Source of the DNA: JBEICQ01 sp046297395
Lineage (GTDB): Bacteria; Bacteroidota; Bacteroidia; UBA4408
Assembly: GCA_046297395.1 (NCBI GenBank)
Contig: JBKCNM010000003.1
Coordinates: forward strand, 1-57,434
Length of the DNA: 57,434 nt
Direction: 5' to 3'
Numbering within the stretch: the stretch's first letter is position 1; each line of letters starts with the position of its first letter. Shown here piece by piece: positions 8,280-16,566 of the stretch. A program made the position numbers and the translations under genes. The notes below the pieces were generated by a model that was not told the DNA's origin, searched no databases, and worked only from the letters and a program-made list of their open reading frames with translations.

Positions 8280-10206
8280 CCTTGCGAAGCCATTTTTTCG
8301 TACCCGAACTGAACATCAAAATGTACATGGAGGAATGGCCTTGCAGGCGTATGGAATTGTATCCTGTTTTTTTCCATGGAACGATACTTTGCATGAGTCT
8401 TCCCGCTCCGTTAAATATCTCCAAACGATCCACGGGAATGGTGGAATGGTATTTAAGCCAACCATCCGTAACAGGATTTTGCAGCAAGCGAATGTCGTCA
8501 TCGGTGTTTATATTTTTCCTGAATGTGGTGATGTTGATTTCCTCAATGGTATCGCCTTTTATCACATGGGCCTGTTTGTCATCAGATCCCAGATACATGC
8601 TCTTCCAGTTGTCAATTTCCGGCGCCTGTCTCGTAAACATGTCTGCAAACCAATATGGCGCAACGGTTTGATAAAGCATGCGTACATGAACTTTTACAAG
8701 GCCATTATATCCAGCCAGTGGAACATGGTAGTGAACAATGTCCTTGCCACTGCCTTCTCCTCCGGGACCGAAATTAAAATCAGGATCGTTCAGGGCATTT
8801 CCTGCAATCTTTGTGGTGTCATAGGAAGCATGCGTCATACTGAAACCTGCCGGAGGAATGCGATTGTCTTTCAGAGCAGCAGAGGCTCTTTCCAGCACGG
8901 TTGTCCTGTTGCCGCCTACATCCGCCATCACCAATTCATAGACCTGAGACTGTTGAGGAGAATTGATTATCTGGTGATGATCCTGCCAGTTGGGATCCAC
9001 ATGTGTTACATTCCCTGAAGTATCGCATATACCCGAGGAAAACAATGTATCTCCATTGTTGCCAAGCACCACAAATTGCAATATTGCCCTGCGGGAAGGA
9101 TAACCCGATGGGAATTTGTGACCGGCTAAATTTTCTACCATCACCTGCAAAAACAAGCTGTCATTTGCAATTGAATCAGCCGAAACAGTGAGTTTAACGG
9201 TGTGGTTTCTGAGCGTGTTGTTAATGTTGGCAAGGGAAGAATCAAAGTCCACATCCTCTGTTGGAATTCCCAGGGTGTTTTTGTTTTCTTTGATGAGATT
9301 GACCATGAAGGCGTTTGCACCGGCAAAGGTGTGTTTGTTGAAGGGTGCGCGACCTTGCAGAGCAGTATAGCCCACAGCAATTCGCACCGGCGTGTTTACC
9401 TGAGGCATGTGACAATGCTGGCAGGTGATTCCGTCGTCCGGATAAAATGAATTTTTCCATTCATGGAAGGTGGCCTGTTCCACAAAATGATTTCCGGTTG
9501 CATTTCCATTCAAATCAGTTGTCTGGGTAATCAGTGTATGGCAGGGCGAACACATTCGTCCCTCACTAACATGTTCGCTGTGTGCCGGAATCATACCTAC
9601 ATACAGTTGCATGGGACCAACCATGGGATTTACAAAAGGACCATACAATACCCTGTTTGTGTCATAAGGAATCTGTCCGCTGAACTGAGCCCCTAAGTCG
9701 AGCGATCCAATGGCATGGCAACCCACACAGGATACGCCATCACTCCCAAGGGAGTCCGCATACAAATCGTTAAGCGTGTAGTGCTGGTATCCTTTGAACA
9801 TGGCAGTGTAATGACCCATCGGTGCATGACAACTTGTGCAGAGGGTCTGCAATTCATTCGCATGTCCGGGATTAACCAACATTTCATGCCTTACCTTGGC
9901 TCTCCACATCGGATCTTTTCCCGACAAGGCCATCATTGAACCAGCCCAGTCATTGTACAAATTGATGTCTTCACCATTTGCATTTACATTCGCCAGACCC
10001 TGAGGATCGTAACCATGACAACCTTTGCAATGCGCAGATGTAAGAAAATATTCTCCGCTGTCAATAGGAACGGCATGCATGGCCTTTTGCAGTGCCTTGA
10101 GTTCCTGTGGCGTGTGATAGGATTTTTTTACCGGATCTTCACTGTAAAGAGAGGAAAGTGTAAACACTACGACGAGCGCCAAACCAATAATTCCAAGATG
10201 TTTCAT
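8263..10206 (-). CDS. Secreted pentaheme c-type cytochrome with T9SS type A sorting domain
   Basis: A 647-residue protein starting with a hydrophobic signal segment (MKHLGIIGLALVVVFTLSSL). Five CxxCH heme-binding motifs lie at about residues 60 (CKGCH), 123 (CTSCH), 160 (CVGCH), 219 (CSPCH) and 262 (CQHCH), giving a cytochrome c554/multiheme-like N-terminal half. Residues 330-550 form a heme-free beta-rich region that I do not recognise. The last 80 residues (IRLLQNPVTDGWLKY to LRKVLVID) resemble a type A T9SS sorting domain. It would be matured with heme in the periplasm and then exported across the outer membrane, a plausible route to extracellular electron transfer or surface redox chemistry. 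No cytochrome-maturation or partner redox genes are nearby. Confidence 0.85.
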   Translation of the reverse strand: MKHLGIIGLALVVVFTLSSLYSEDPVKKSYHTPQELKALQKAMHAVPIDSGEYFLTSAHCKGCHGYDPQGLANVNANGEDINLYNDWAGSMMALSGKDPMWRAKVRHEMLVNPGHANELQTLCTSCHAPMGHYTAMFKGYQHYTLNDLYADSLGSDGVSCVGCHAIGSLDLGAQFSGQIPYDTNRVLYGPFVNPMVGPMQLYVGMIPAHSEHVSEGRMCSPCHTLITQTTDLNGNATGNHFVEQATFHEWKNSFYPDDGITCQHCHMPQVNTPVRIAVGYTALQGRAPFNKHTFAGANAFMVNLIKENKNTLGIPTEDVDFDSSLANINNTLRNHTVKLTVSADSIANDSLFLQVMVENLAGHKFPSGYPSRRAILQFVVLGNNGDTLFSSGICDTSGNVTHVDPNWQDHHQIINSPQQSQVYELVMADVGGNRTTVLERASAALKDNRIPPAGFSMTHASYDTTKIAGNALNDPDFNFGPGGEGSGKDIVHYHVPLAGYNGLVKVHVRMLYQTVAPYWFADMFTRQAPEIDNWKSMYLGSDDKQAHVIKGDTIEEINITTFRKNINTDDDIRLLQNPVTDGWLKYHSTIPVDRLEIFNGAGRLMQSIVPWKKTGYNSIRLQGHSSMYILMFSSGTKKWLRKVLVID

Positions 10207-10218
10207 GTTTACCTACAA

Positions 10219-10226
10219 CAAATGTA
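10219..10226 (-). promoter_or_regulatory. TAnnTTTG -7 element of the cytochrome gene
   Basis: TACATTTG on the minus strand lies 12 bases before the ATG of the pentaheme cytochrome. A TTG lies 22 bases further upstream, longer than the usual 19, so the -33 element is less certain. The region lies between the smpB stop and the cytochrome start. Confidence 0.5.
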
Positions 10227-10247
10227 ATAATTACATATATGCACTCG

Positions 10248-10706
10248 TCAACGGTTCCTCCTTCTGGCAAGTTCCCTGGCCGATTCACGGTCCTTGATGG
10301 TCTCTCTCTTGTCGTAATTCTTTTTCCCCTTGGCAACTGAGATTTCCAGTTTTGCCAAACCTTTTTCGGTCAGATATAACCTTACCGGAATAAGCGTTAC
10401 ACCTTTGTCCTTGAGCTTTGCTTTTATTTTTTTTATCTCAATGGCCTTCAGAAGGAGCTTTCTCTCTCGCCTTGTCTCATGATTTACATAACCGCCTTTT
10501 TCGTAAGGTTCTATGCTCATGTTTCGAATCCAAATCTCGTCTTCATGAACCAAACAATAAGCCTCATTGATACTTGCCTGATGCAGTCTGATAGATTTTA
10601 TTTCTGTACCCATCAGAACTATGCCTGCTGTGAATTTATCGCTAAGAAAAAAATCAAAGGCTGCCCTTCTGTTTTTGCAGATGCTAACTTCCTCAGGCTT
10701 GCTCAT
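10248..10706 (-). CDS. smpB: SsrA-binding protein SmpB
   Basis: SmpB binds tmRNA and carries it to ribosomes stalled on broken messages for trans-translation. The 152-residue protein is the family length. It shows the N-terminal RRAAFDFFLSDKFTAGIVL and GTEIKSIR segments, the GYVNHETRRERKLLL region that contacts tmRNA, and the basic C-terminal tail (KKNYDKRETIKDRESARELARR) that sits in the empty mRNA channel. It overlaps the stop of the upstream lipoprotein gene by four bases (ATGA), so the two are probably one operon. The tmRNA gene itself is not in the window. Confidence 0.97.
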   Translation of the reverse strand: MSKPEEVSICKNRRAAFDFFLSDKFTAGIVLMGTEIKSIRLHQASINEAYCLVHEDEIWIRNMSIEPYEKGGYVNHETRRERKLLLKAIEIKKIKAKLKDKGVTLIPVRLYLTEKGLAKLEISVAKGKKNYDKRETIKDRESARELARRRNR

Positions 10707-11557
10707 ATGGTGACCAGCTTAATATTGTCCACAAAGAATTGATGGGTACTCTGAGCTTCTTCAGTGTTTCTTACACAACCAAAAAACACCTTGAAGTTTT
10801 GCAGGTTGGTTGCTGAACTAACACCCTCTGTCAAATCAATGTATATTTTATTCCATTCCACGGTAGGTGCCAGGGTAACCATACCGGTCTGCAGCATGTC
10901 CAGCCCGGTTCCAGCATACAGTCCAACAATGATTGGAAAGTCTGTCTTGAAATTTACTTCAAGCCAAACCTGTGTACCTGATTTAGGTAAGGTAAACGAT
11001 AAGCGGGAGGCACACTCGAAGGCATTGGTGCCGGCAGTGAGTGTGGCATGTGCAGAATAATTTCCCTCAAATGACTGGCTGGATTTTTCCGGAATAATTT
11101 GTCCTTTCCCCGATTTCTCCAGGGAAAAATCAAGTGTTTCAAAATTTTCCAACCAAACAAATCTGGCAAATCCTGCATAGGAAGTTTGGGGTTCAATCTC
11201 TGTTATTTCACCTTCGGTTAAATTGCGCGTGATTTCAAAGTCCCGGTAAAACGGATAGGGCGCTCTGCTGGCAGATTGTCCATTGCTTTTAATGCCTGCT
11301 TTTATTCTTATTTTATGCGCACCCCAATAGAGCACAGGAATTTTTGCAGGGATCTCAAAAACCCCAATCAGATTTTCATCCACATATACCCATGCATCAG
11401 TTATTTTGGATGCAGCACTTCCCTCCGAACCATCGCTCTTCACATTCATCACAAAAGGCTTGATGTAGAGGTAAGAGGGAATGGGTTCAGGTTTATTACA
11501 ATTGAGCCCAACAAAAGATAGCAACAACAGAAGGAGAAATCTCGAAAAGCAACGCAT
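10703..11557 (-). CDS. Lipoprotein of unknown function, smpB operon
   Basis: A 284-residue predicted lipoprotein. MRCFSRFLLLLLLSFVGLNC is a signal peptide ending in a lipobox Cys, followed by NKPEPIP. The middle contains a short beta domain (DAWVYVDENLIGVFEIPAKIPVL) that resembles PEGA-like surface domains, and the C-terminal 150 residues look like a carbohydrate-binding or jelly-roll domain (ENFETLDFS, VEWNKIYIDL, FFVDNIKLV). Function is unknown. The ATG at 11557 is chosen over 11572 because codons 1-5 of the longer form are made of the upstream gene's terminator stem and T tract. It overlaps smpB by four bases. Confidence 0.75.
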   Translation of the reverse strand: MRCFSRFLLLLLLSFVGLNCNKPEPIPSYLYIKPFVMNVKSDGSEGSAASKITDAWVYVDENLIGVFEIPAKIPVLYWGAHKIRIKAGIKSNGQSASRAPYPFYRDFEITRNLTEGEITEIEPQTSYAGFARFVWLENFETLDFSLEKSGKGQIIPEKSSQSFEGNYSAHATLTAGTNAFECASRLSFTLPKSGTQVWLEVNFKTDFPIIVGLYAGTGLDMLQTGMVTLAPTVEWNKIYIDLTEGVSSATNLQNFKVFFGCVRNTEEAQSTHQFFVDNIKLVTI

Positions 11558-11582
11558 AAAAAAAGCCGCCATAAAGGCGGCT
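11558..11582 (-). terminator. Terminator after the M43 protease gene, abutting the next start codon
   Basis: On the minus strand AGCCGCC, a five-base loop and GGCGGCT form a perfect 7-bp stem, followed by seven T residues. The T tract ends directly at the ATG (11557) of the lipoprotein-smpB operon. It should end metalloprotease transcripts while partial readthrough could feed the operon, since no other promoter is apparent. Confidence 0.8.
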
Positions 11583-11607
11583 AAATGTAAGAGATATTGT
11601 GTTTCCC

Positions 11608-13734
11608 TTATCGGTTGATAACAAACCTTTTGGTATACACTTTTCCGTTCACTTTCATCTGACAGAGATACATGCCGGAAGAAAGATGATGATTGCCTGA
11701 GGCAGTAACATCCACCGGAATAATGTATTTGCCGGAAGGCTGGTTGCTCTCATTGAGCGAGTAAACAAGTGTTCCCATGAGGTTGAATACTTCCAGTTGC
11801 ATATTTGAATGTTCCTCGGGCAAGTTGTATTCCAGATTCATGTTTCCATTGTTGGGGTTGGGATACAATTGAAATCCATCCGCCATTTCTATAGGTTCTA
11901 CAACCTGCAGACCTTCAGCTTCTCTGGCAGAAGTATTGGAGAAAGCCAAGCGCATATTGGCCCTTGCATAACTGCGTGTTCCACTGGAGGTTGAACAAAT
12001 GCCACCGGAGGCAACATCCTGACGCTTATAAAGTGCACGGTAGGCAGTTAAAGTTGTAGCGAACATGCTGCAGTCGCTCGTAAAGCTGCTGTTATTCCAG
12101 CATATATCAATCAGCAAATTGGATGTTCCGTTGTAACTGTATGGTGTGGTAAAGTTGTGTGTGTTCCAGCCGGTAGTAGGAGTATAATTGGCTGAATAAA
12201 CAGTTACAGGGCTTGTAAGAGCGAGGTAATTACTGTTGCCAAAACTACTTGAAGTGGTGTTCGCAATTCGGATGGTAAATGCATTCATGGTTTGACCACT
12301 TGATGTAGAGGCGTTGAAAGCAAGAGATCGGATAAAATTGTTACCGCTTGTCCAGCCGCCGGCAACCAACTCGGCATTGGTAATGATGTATTGCACGCGG
12401 TGGTCCATAAAATAGGTTCCGTATGGAGAGGTGGTTGTGGTCGCCGTGGAAGTTCCAATGGTTGCTGTAATGCCTGTACCTGAAGAGGTGGTTGTAAAGT
12501 TATTTGTACCCGAGAAAGCGCCGGATGCAGATGAACAAACTGCTTGTACACGGAAGTTGTAGGTGGTTCCAGCTGTAAGGCCTGTTAATGAACGGCTGGT
12601 TGAAGTGGTATTTACCGATATCCAAGTGGTGGCAGTTGAGGTTTTGTAATTTAAGTTGTAACTAACCGCACCGCTAACTGCTGCCCAGGATACAGTGGCA
12701 GAGGTAGAGGTAATGGAAGAGGCTGCTAAACCTGATGGGGTTCCGCAAGTGGTTGTTCCGCCTCCGCTGCATCCGGTAGAAGTGGTTAGTGAAGCACGGG
12801 CGCCGCCGGTAGCAAACAAAGCCAGCATCCTGGATTTTTGCCCGGAAGAAAACATATACATGCAAGCATCATCTGTATAGTCCATGTAATTCATGAACAT
12901 GTCACCGTTGGGACCATTGCTGCATGTTACCTTAGGAAAGGTTGGACAACCATAATTGGAAGTTTGTTGAGTGGGGGTATCACTAACGAGATCACTGCCG
13001 CAATTGGCATCCCCCCATATATGACGAAGATTAAGCCAATGTCCTACTTCATGGGTTGCCGTGCGCCCCTTATTGAAAGGTGCTGCTGCAGTTCCTGTAT
13101 TGCCAAAGGCTGTTACATTACAAACTACCCCGTCTGTATTGGCTGCACCACCGGGAAACTGGGCATAACCAAGCAAGCCTCCACCGAGATTACAAACCCA
13201 AAGATTCAAGTATTGTCCGGTATTCCAGGCATCACTTCCACCTTGAGCGGTAAATTTCACCGCATTGTTTGAAGAGAAAGAGGTAACTGTTGTTTGACGA
13301 CGAACGATACCATTGGTAGCAGCACCTGTAGGGGAGACTGTTGCCAGACAAAATTCAATCTGGGCATCAGCAGCCAATGAGGCAAAAGCAGATGGCACAA
13401 GTGAAACATCACTGTTCAACTTTCTGAAATCCTGATTGAGGATATTGATTTGTGATTGAATTTGTGCATCAGAAATGTTTTGTGAAGTGGTGTTGTAAAC
13501 CACATGCACCACTACAGGAATGGTGTATAAAACACCGGGAGCCTTGGCATTGCCTTGTTGCAGGTAGTTTTGAGTAAAGGCTTCAATCTGTGCCATACGG
13601 CTTTCCAGACCCGGATCTTGCTGTTTTTGTGCTGCCAGGTAATCCATGGTGCCGCATCCGCGGTGATTGTCGGCATACAACAATCCCCCATGAAGGGAGA
13701 GCGTGAGAAAAAAGGAGAGTAGAATTTTTTTCAT
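11608..13734 (-). CDS. Secreted M43-family (pappalysin-like) zinc metalloprotease with T9SS type A tail
   Basis: A 708-residue secreted protease. The signal peptide is MKKILLSFFLTLSLHGGLLYA. A propeptide-like segment precedes the M43 domain, which has the extended zinc motif HEVGHWLNLRH (catalytic Glu between the first two His) and a downstream Met-turn region (MFMNYMDYTDDACMYMFSSGQ). A fibronectin type III domain follows (PSGLAASSITSTSATVSW), then a 190-residue beta-sandwich region, then a C-terminal type A sorting domain (FQLYPNPNNGNMNLEY to the end). M43 members include cytophagalysin-type enzymes of Bacteroidota. The longer upstream start at 13932 is rejected because it lies beyond the promoter. 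A strong promoter precedes it and a terminator follows it. Confidence 0.92.
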   Translation of the reverse strand: MKKILLSFFLTLSLHGGLLYADNHRGCGTMDYLAAQKQQDPGLESRMAQIEAFTQNYLQQGNAKAPGVLYTIPVVVHVVYNTTSQNISDAQIQSQINILNQDFRKLNSDVSLVPSAFASLAADAQIEFCLATVSPTGAATNGIVRRQTTVTSFSSNNAVKFTAQGGSDAWNTGQYLNLWVCNLGGGLLGYAQFPGGAANTDGVVCNVTAFGNTGTAAAPFNKGRTATHEVGHWLNLRHIWGDANCGSDLVSDTPTQQTSNYGCPTFPKVTCSNGPNGDMFMNYMDYTDDACMYMFSSGQKSRMLALFATGGARASLTTSTGCSGGGTTTCGTPSGLAASSITSTSATVSWAAVSGAVSYNLNYKTSTATTWISVNTTSTSRSLTGLTAGTTYNFRVQAVCSSASGAFSGTNNFTTTSSGTGITATIGTSTATTTTSPYGTYFMDHRVQYIITNAELVAGGWTSGNNFIRSLAFNASTSSGQTMNAFTIRIANTTSSSFGNSNYLALTSPVTVYSANYTPTTGWNTHNFTTPYSYNGTSNLLIDICWNNSSFTSDCSMFATTLTAYRALYKRQDVASGGICSTSSGTRSYARANMRLAFSNTSAREAEGLQVVEPIEMADGFQLYPNPNNGNMNLEYNLPEEHSNMQLEVFNLMGTLVYSLNESNQPSGKYIIPVDVTASGNHHLSSGMYLCQMKVNGKVYTKRFVINR

Positions 13735-13751
13735 GAGTGAGATTTGTGAAT

Positions 13752-13782
13752 CAAAAGTAGTGTTGTGTATTTTATATCCAAA
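13752..13782 (-). promoter_or_regulatory. Promoter of the M43 metalloprotease gene
   Basis: On the minus strand TTTG (complement of 13779-13782), exactly 19 bases, then TACTTTTG (complement of 13752-13759) match the Bacteroidota consensus. The -7 box lies 17 bases before the ATG at 13734, which supports that start. Confidence 0.75.
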
Positions 13783-13983
13783 TCTTTTTGAAGATAGTTT
13801 ATACCGACTTTCCAACATTTTTTTAAAATATAGGAAAATGAAAATAAAAGATTGATAATGTGTACAGTGAATTGAAACAAAGTCTCTTTTTTTAAATTTC
13901 TGAAAGGTGATATGGGAGATGGATCCGGTCATTTTTTTGGGTCAAATCTCCTTCCTTCGGAAAATTCATTTCACCCATAAGCA

Positions 13984-13991
13984 TACATTTG
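13984..13991 (+). promoter_or_regulatory. TAnnTTTG -7 element of gatB
   Basis: TACATTTG lies six bases before the ATG at 13998. No TTG was found at the expected -33 distance. The spacing predicts a leaderless or nearly leaderless message and argues against the TTG start at 13989, which lies inside the box. Confidence 0.5.
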
Positions 13992-13997
13992 CGTCAC

Positions 13998-15464
13998 ATG
14001 GAAAGAACAATAGCGGATTCCTATCAACTTGTTGCAGGATTAGAAATTCATGCCCAGTTGTCCACCCAAAGCAAAGCTTATTGCTCAGATTCTACCGAAT
14101 ACGGAGCGATTCCAAATACCCTTGTGTGCCCCATTTCGCTTGGTCATCCCGGCACCTTGCCTAAGCCCAACAAAAAGGTGCTTGAATTTGCCGTGAAATT
14201 GGGTCTGGCTTTGCACTGCAGCATCAGGCGCGAAAATCAATATGCCAGGAAAAATTATTTTTATGCAGATCTTCCAAAGGGTTATCAGATTACCCAGGAC
14301 AAGACTCCTATCTGTACCAACGGTTTTCTGGAAATCAAAGATGCCGAGGGCAATCCAAAGAAGATTAGGATTCAACGCATCCACATGGAAGAGGATGCAG
14401 GAAAAAGCATCCATGATCAGTCTCCCGATGGGACCCTGATAGATTTGAACAGGGCAGGGGTCGCCTTGCTCGAAATCGTTACCGAGCCGGATTTTCGAAG
14501 CACGCATGAAATTGGAGTCTACCTAACTGAGATGCGAAAAATTTTGAGATACCTTGAAATTTGTGATGGTAATATGGAAGAAGGTTCTATGCGTTGCGAT
14601 GCCAATGTTTCAGTGATGAAAAAGGGGACAACCAATTTTGGCAATAGGGTAGAGGTAAAGAATATGAATTCAATTAGAAATGTGCAGCGGGCAGTGGAGT
14701 TTGAGGTGCAAAGACAAGTAGCTGAACTCGAAGAAGGCAGGTCGATTTCTCAGGATACTCGAAGTTTTGATGCCGGTTCAGGCACCACATTTCTCATGCG
14801 TTCTAAGGAGCAGGCAAACGACTACAGGTATTTTCCTGAACCTGATTTGCAGCCCCTTTTCATTGAAGAAACCTATGTACAAGAAGTAAAATCAGGCATG
14901 CCCGCGCTGCCTTCGGAATTGTTCAGGATATACACAGAGACCTATAAGTTGCCGGAATATGATGCCATGGTGATTACCGAGAATAAGTTGTTTTCGGCTT
15001 ACTTCGGGGAGTTGATAGGTTTTTCCGATCATCACAAGGCCTGTGCAAACTGGATGATGGGCCCTGTCAAGTCCTGGCTCAATGAAAATGCCCGCGAAAT
15101 CTCAGGTTTTCCCTTGCATCCACATGAATTGGCAGGATTGATACAGCTTGTTGAGTCAGGCAAAGTGAGTCACAGTGTTGCGGCACAGAAACTCTTTCCC
15201 TTGCTGTTGGAAAATCCGAAGGCAGACGCCCAGGAGCTTGCTGCTCAGCATGGCTGGATACAGGAGAGTGACAGCCAGCTGCTGATGGGCTTTGTGCAGG
15301 AGGTGATTGCCCTTTATCCCGACAAAGCAGAAGCATACAGGCAAGGAAAAAAAGGGTTGTTGGGACTTTTTATGGGAGAACTGATGAAGCGTTCCGGAGG
15401 AAAAGCCGATCCCAAGGTGGCTACAACCCTGTTGCAAGAGGCCCTGGAAAAAACCGGCATTTGA
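13998..15464 (+). CDS. gatB: Aspartyl/glutamyl-tRNA amidotransferase subunit B
   Basis: GatB binds the misacylated Glu-tRNA(Gln) or Asp-tRNA(Asn) and, with GatA and GatC, converts it to the amide form. The 488-residue protein has the catalytic cradle motifs GLEIHAQLST, CPISLGHPGTLP, RKNYFYADLPKGYQITQ and HMEEDAGKS, the NRAGVALLEIVTEPD segment, RCDANVSV, and the DYRYFPEPDLQP region, followed by the helical and C-terminal YqeY-like tRNA-binding domain. Length is normal. gatA and gatC are not adjacent, which is common in Bacteroidota. Confidence 0.97.
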   Translation: MERTIADSYQLVAGLEIHAQLSTQSKAYCSDSTEYGAIPNTLVCPISLGHPGTLPKPNKKVLEFAVKLGLALHCSIRRENQYARKNYFYADLPKGYQITQDKTPICTNGFLEIKDAEGNPKKIRIQRIHMEEDAGKSIHDQSPDGTLIDLNRAGVALLEIVTEPDFRSTHEIGVYLTEMRKILRYLEICDGNMEEGSMRCDANVSVMKKGTTNFGNRVEVKNMNSIRNVQRAVEFEVQRQVAELEEGRSISQDTRSFDAGSGTTFLMRSKEQANDYRYFPEPDLQPLFIEETYVQEVKSGMPALPSELFRIYTETYKLPEYDAMVITENKLFSAYFGELIGFSDHHKACANWMMGPVKSWLNENAREISGFPLHPHELAGLIQLVESGKVSHSVAAQKLFPLLLENPKADAQELAAQHGWIQESDSQLLMGFVQEVIALYPDKAEAYRQGKKGLLGLFMGELMKRSGGKADPKVATTLLQEALEKTGI

Positions 15465-15563
15465 TTATCAAAGCCTTAGTTTTTTTAGGAGATAGTTTTT
15501 ACAAAGAGATTTGGAAGGCATGATATTTTCAATAAATTTGATAGAAATTTAACACTAAGCACC

Positions 15564-15854
15564 ATGGAAGTTAACATTCAAACCTTGCATTTTGATGCAG
15601 ACAAGAGATTACTAAGTTTTATTCACGACAGAGTGGACAGGCTTAACCATTACCACCAGGGGATTATTCAGGGGGATGTCATCCTGAAGTTGGACAAGAA
15701 CAATGATGCAGAGAACAAAGTCGCCGAAATCAAGTTGCATGTTTCCGGGAGTGATTTGTTTGCCAAAAGGCAGTGCAAATCGTTCGAGGAAGCGGTAGAC
15801 AATTCGGTTGATGCCCTGCGAAAGCAGCTGGAGAAAAACAAAACCCGGCGTTGA
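15564..15854 (+). CDS. hpf: Ribosome hibernation-promoting factor (short HPF/RaiA)
   Basis: A 96-residue member of the HPF/RaiA family, which binds the 30S decoding centre and inactivates ribosomes under starvation. It shows the family's beta-alpha-beta-beta-beta-alpha pattern: MEVNIQTLHFDADKRLLSFI, a middle strand pair (GDVILKLDKN, KVAEIKLHVSGSDLFAKRQ) and the closing helix SFEEAVDNSVDALRKQLEKNK. It lacks the C-terminal dimerisation domain of long HPF. It lies between gatB and a strong terminator, just before the tRNA-tuf operon. Confidence 0.9.
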   Translation: MEVNIQTLHFDADKRLLSFIHDRVDRLNHYHQGIIQGDVILKLDKNNDAENKVAEIKLHVSGSDLFAKRQCKSFEEAVDNSVDALRKQLEKNKTRR

Positions 15855-15878
15855 GAGGGCATTTGTGAAAGATTTTGG

Positions 15879-15912
15879 GCAAGGGCGGCCGACATGCCGC
15901 CCTTGCTTTTTT
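15879..15912 (+). terminator. Rho-independent terminator after hpf
   Basis: GCAAGGGCGGC and GCCGCCCTTGC form a perfect 11-bp stem around a six-base loop, followed by six T residues. It lies 24 bases past the hpf stop and insulates it from the tRNA promoter. Confidence 0.93.
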
Positions 15913-15936
15913 CAGGCGCAAAAACATAAAAAAAAT

Positions 15937-15968
15937 TTTTGGGTGTATCAAAATCATTCCTACATTTG
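15937..15968 (+). promoter_or_regulatory. Promoter of the tRNA-tuf cluster
   Basis: TTTTG at 15937-15941, a spacer of 19 bases and TACATTTG at 15961-15968 form a full Bacteroidota promoter. The first tRNA begins at 15996. No other promoter or terminator is evident before tuf, so the four tRNAs and tuf may be one transcript. Confidence 0.8.
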
Positions 15969-15995
15969 CAGTCCCTTTTTAAAAAGGGGAAAATT

Positions 15996-16069
15996 GCCGA
16001 TGTAGCTCAGCTGGCCAGAGCAGCTGATTTGTAATCAGCTGGTCGGGGGTTCGAATCCCTCCATCGGCT
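15996..16069 (+). tRNA. tRNA-Thr (anticodon TGT)
   Basis: A full cloverleaf: acceptor stem GCCGATG/CATCGGC, anticodon stem GCTGA/TCAGC with loop TTTGTAA, and T arm GGGGG-TTCGAAT-CCCTC. Anticodon TGT reads ACA-type threonine codons. The 3' CCA is not encoded. It is the first gene of the tRNA-tuf cluster. Confidence 0.97.
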
Positions 16070-16099
16070 CGCTGAATCGTTCTTTGATAAAGGTTAAGG

Positions 16100-16185
16100 G
16101 GGTCAGTACCAGAGTGGCCAAATGGGGCAGACTGTACCTCTGCTGCTTTATACCTTCGGGGGTTCGAATCCATCCTGGCCCACCA
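16100..16185 (+). tRNA. tRNA-Tyr (anticodon GTA), with atypical anticodon loop and T stem
   Basis: A class II tRNA with a long variable arm and encoded CCA. The acceptor GGGTCAG/CTGGCCC, the D arm CCA/TGG and the anticodon stem GCAGA/TCTGC are intact. Anticodon GTA is at 16134-16136. Two features are odd: positions 37 and 38 are both C (16137-16138), where tRNA-Tyr normally has A-A, and the T stem GGGGG/CCATC has a G-A mismatch (16160 against 16172). The identity as Tyr also fits the conserved Thr-Tyr-Gly-Thr-tuf order. Whether it is fully functional is uncertain. Confidence 0.9.
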
Positions 16186-16249
16186 ACCGAATGAAAATGT
16201 GGCTTCACTGTCCAGATTGAAAGGGGGATTTTACCCATCCCAAACAATA

Positions 16250-16325
16250 GCGGAAGTAGCTCATTTGGTAGAGCATCAGCCTTCCAAGCTGAGGGTGGCC
16301 GGTTCGAGCCCGGTCTTCCGCTCCA
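16250..16325 (+). tRNA. tRNA-Gly (anticodon TCC)
   Basis: Cloverleaf with acceptor GCGGAAG/CTTCCGC, anticodon loop CTTCCAA closed by CAGC/GCTG, T arm around GGTTCGAGCC, discriminator T and an encoded CCA. Third tRNA of the cluster. Confidence 0.96.
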
Positions 16326-16363
16326 AGTCTGATCCTGACTTACACGGGGAAGGGACGGAAAAA

Positions 16364-16435
<72 letters not shown>

Positions 16436-16566
16436 CAAAAATCCGAATCAGGCCCCGGAAAATTCGTTCTTTTGGAAACCTAAATCAAATAGCGTCAGGC
16501 AAAGCAGTACAGTATCTTTAGAAAAAAAACAGAACAACACAATAAACAAAAAATCACACTCACACA

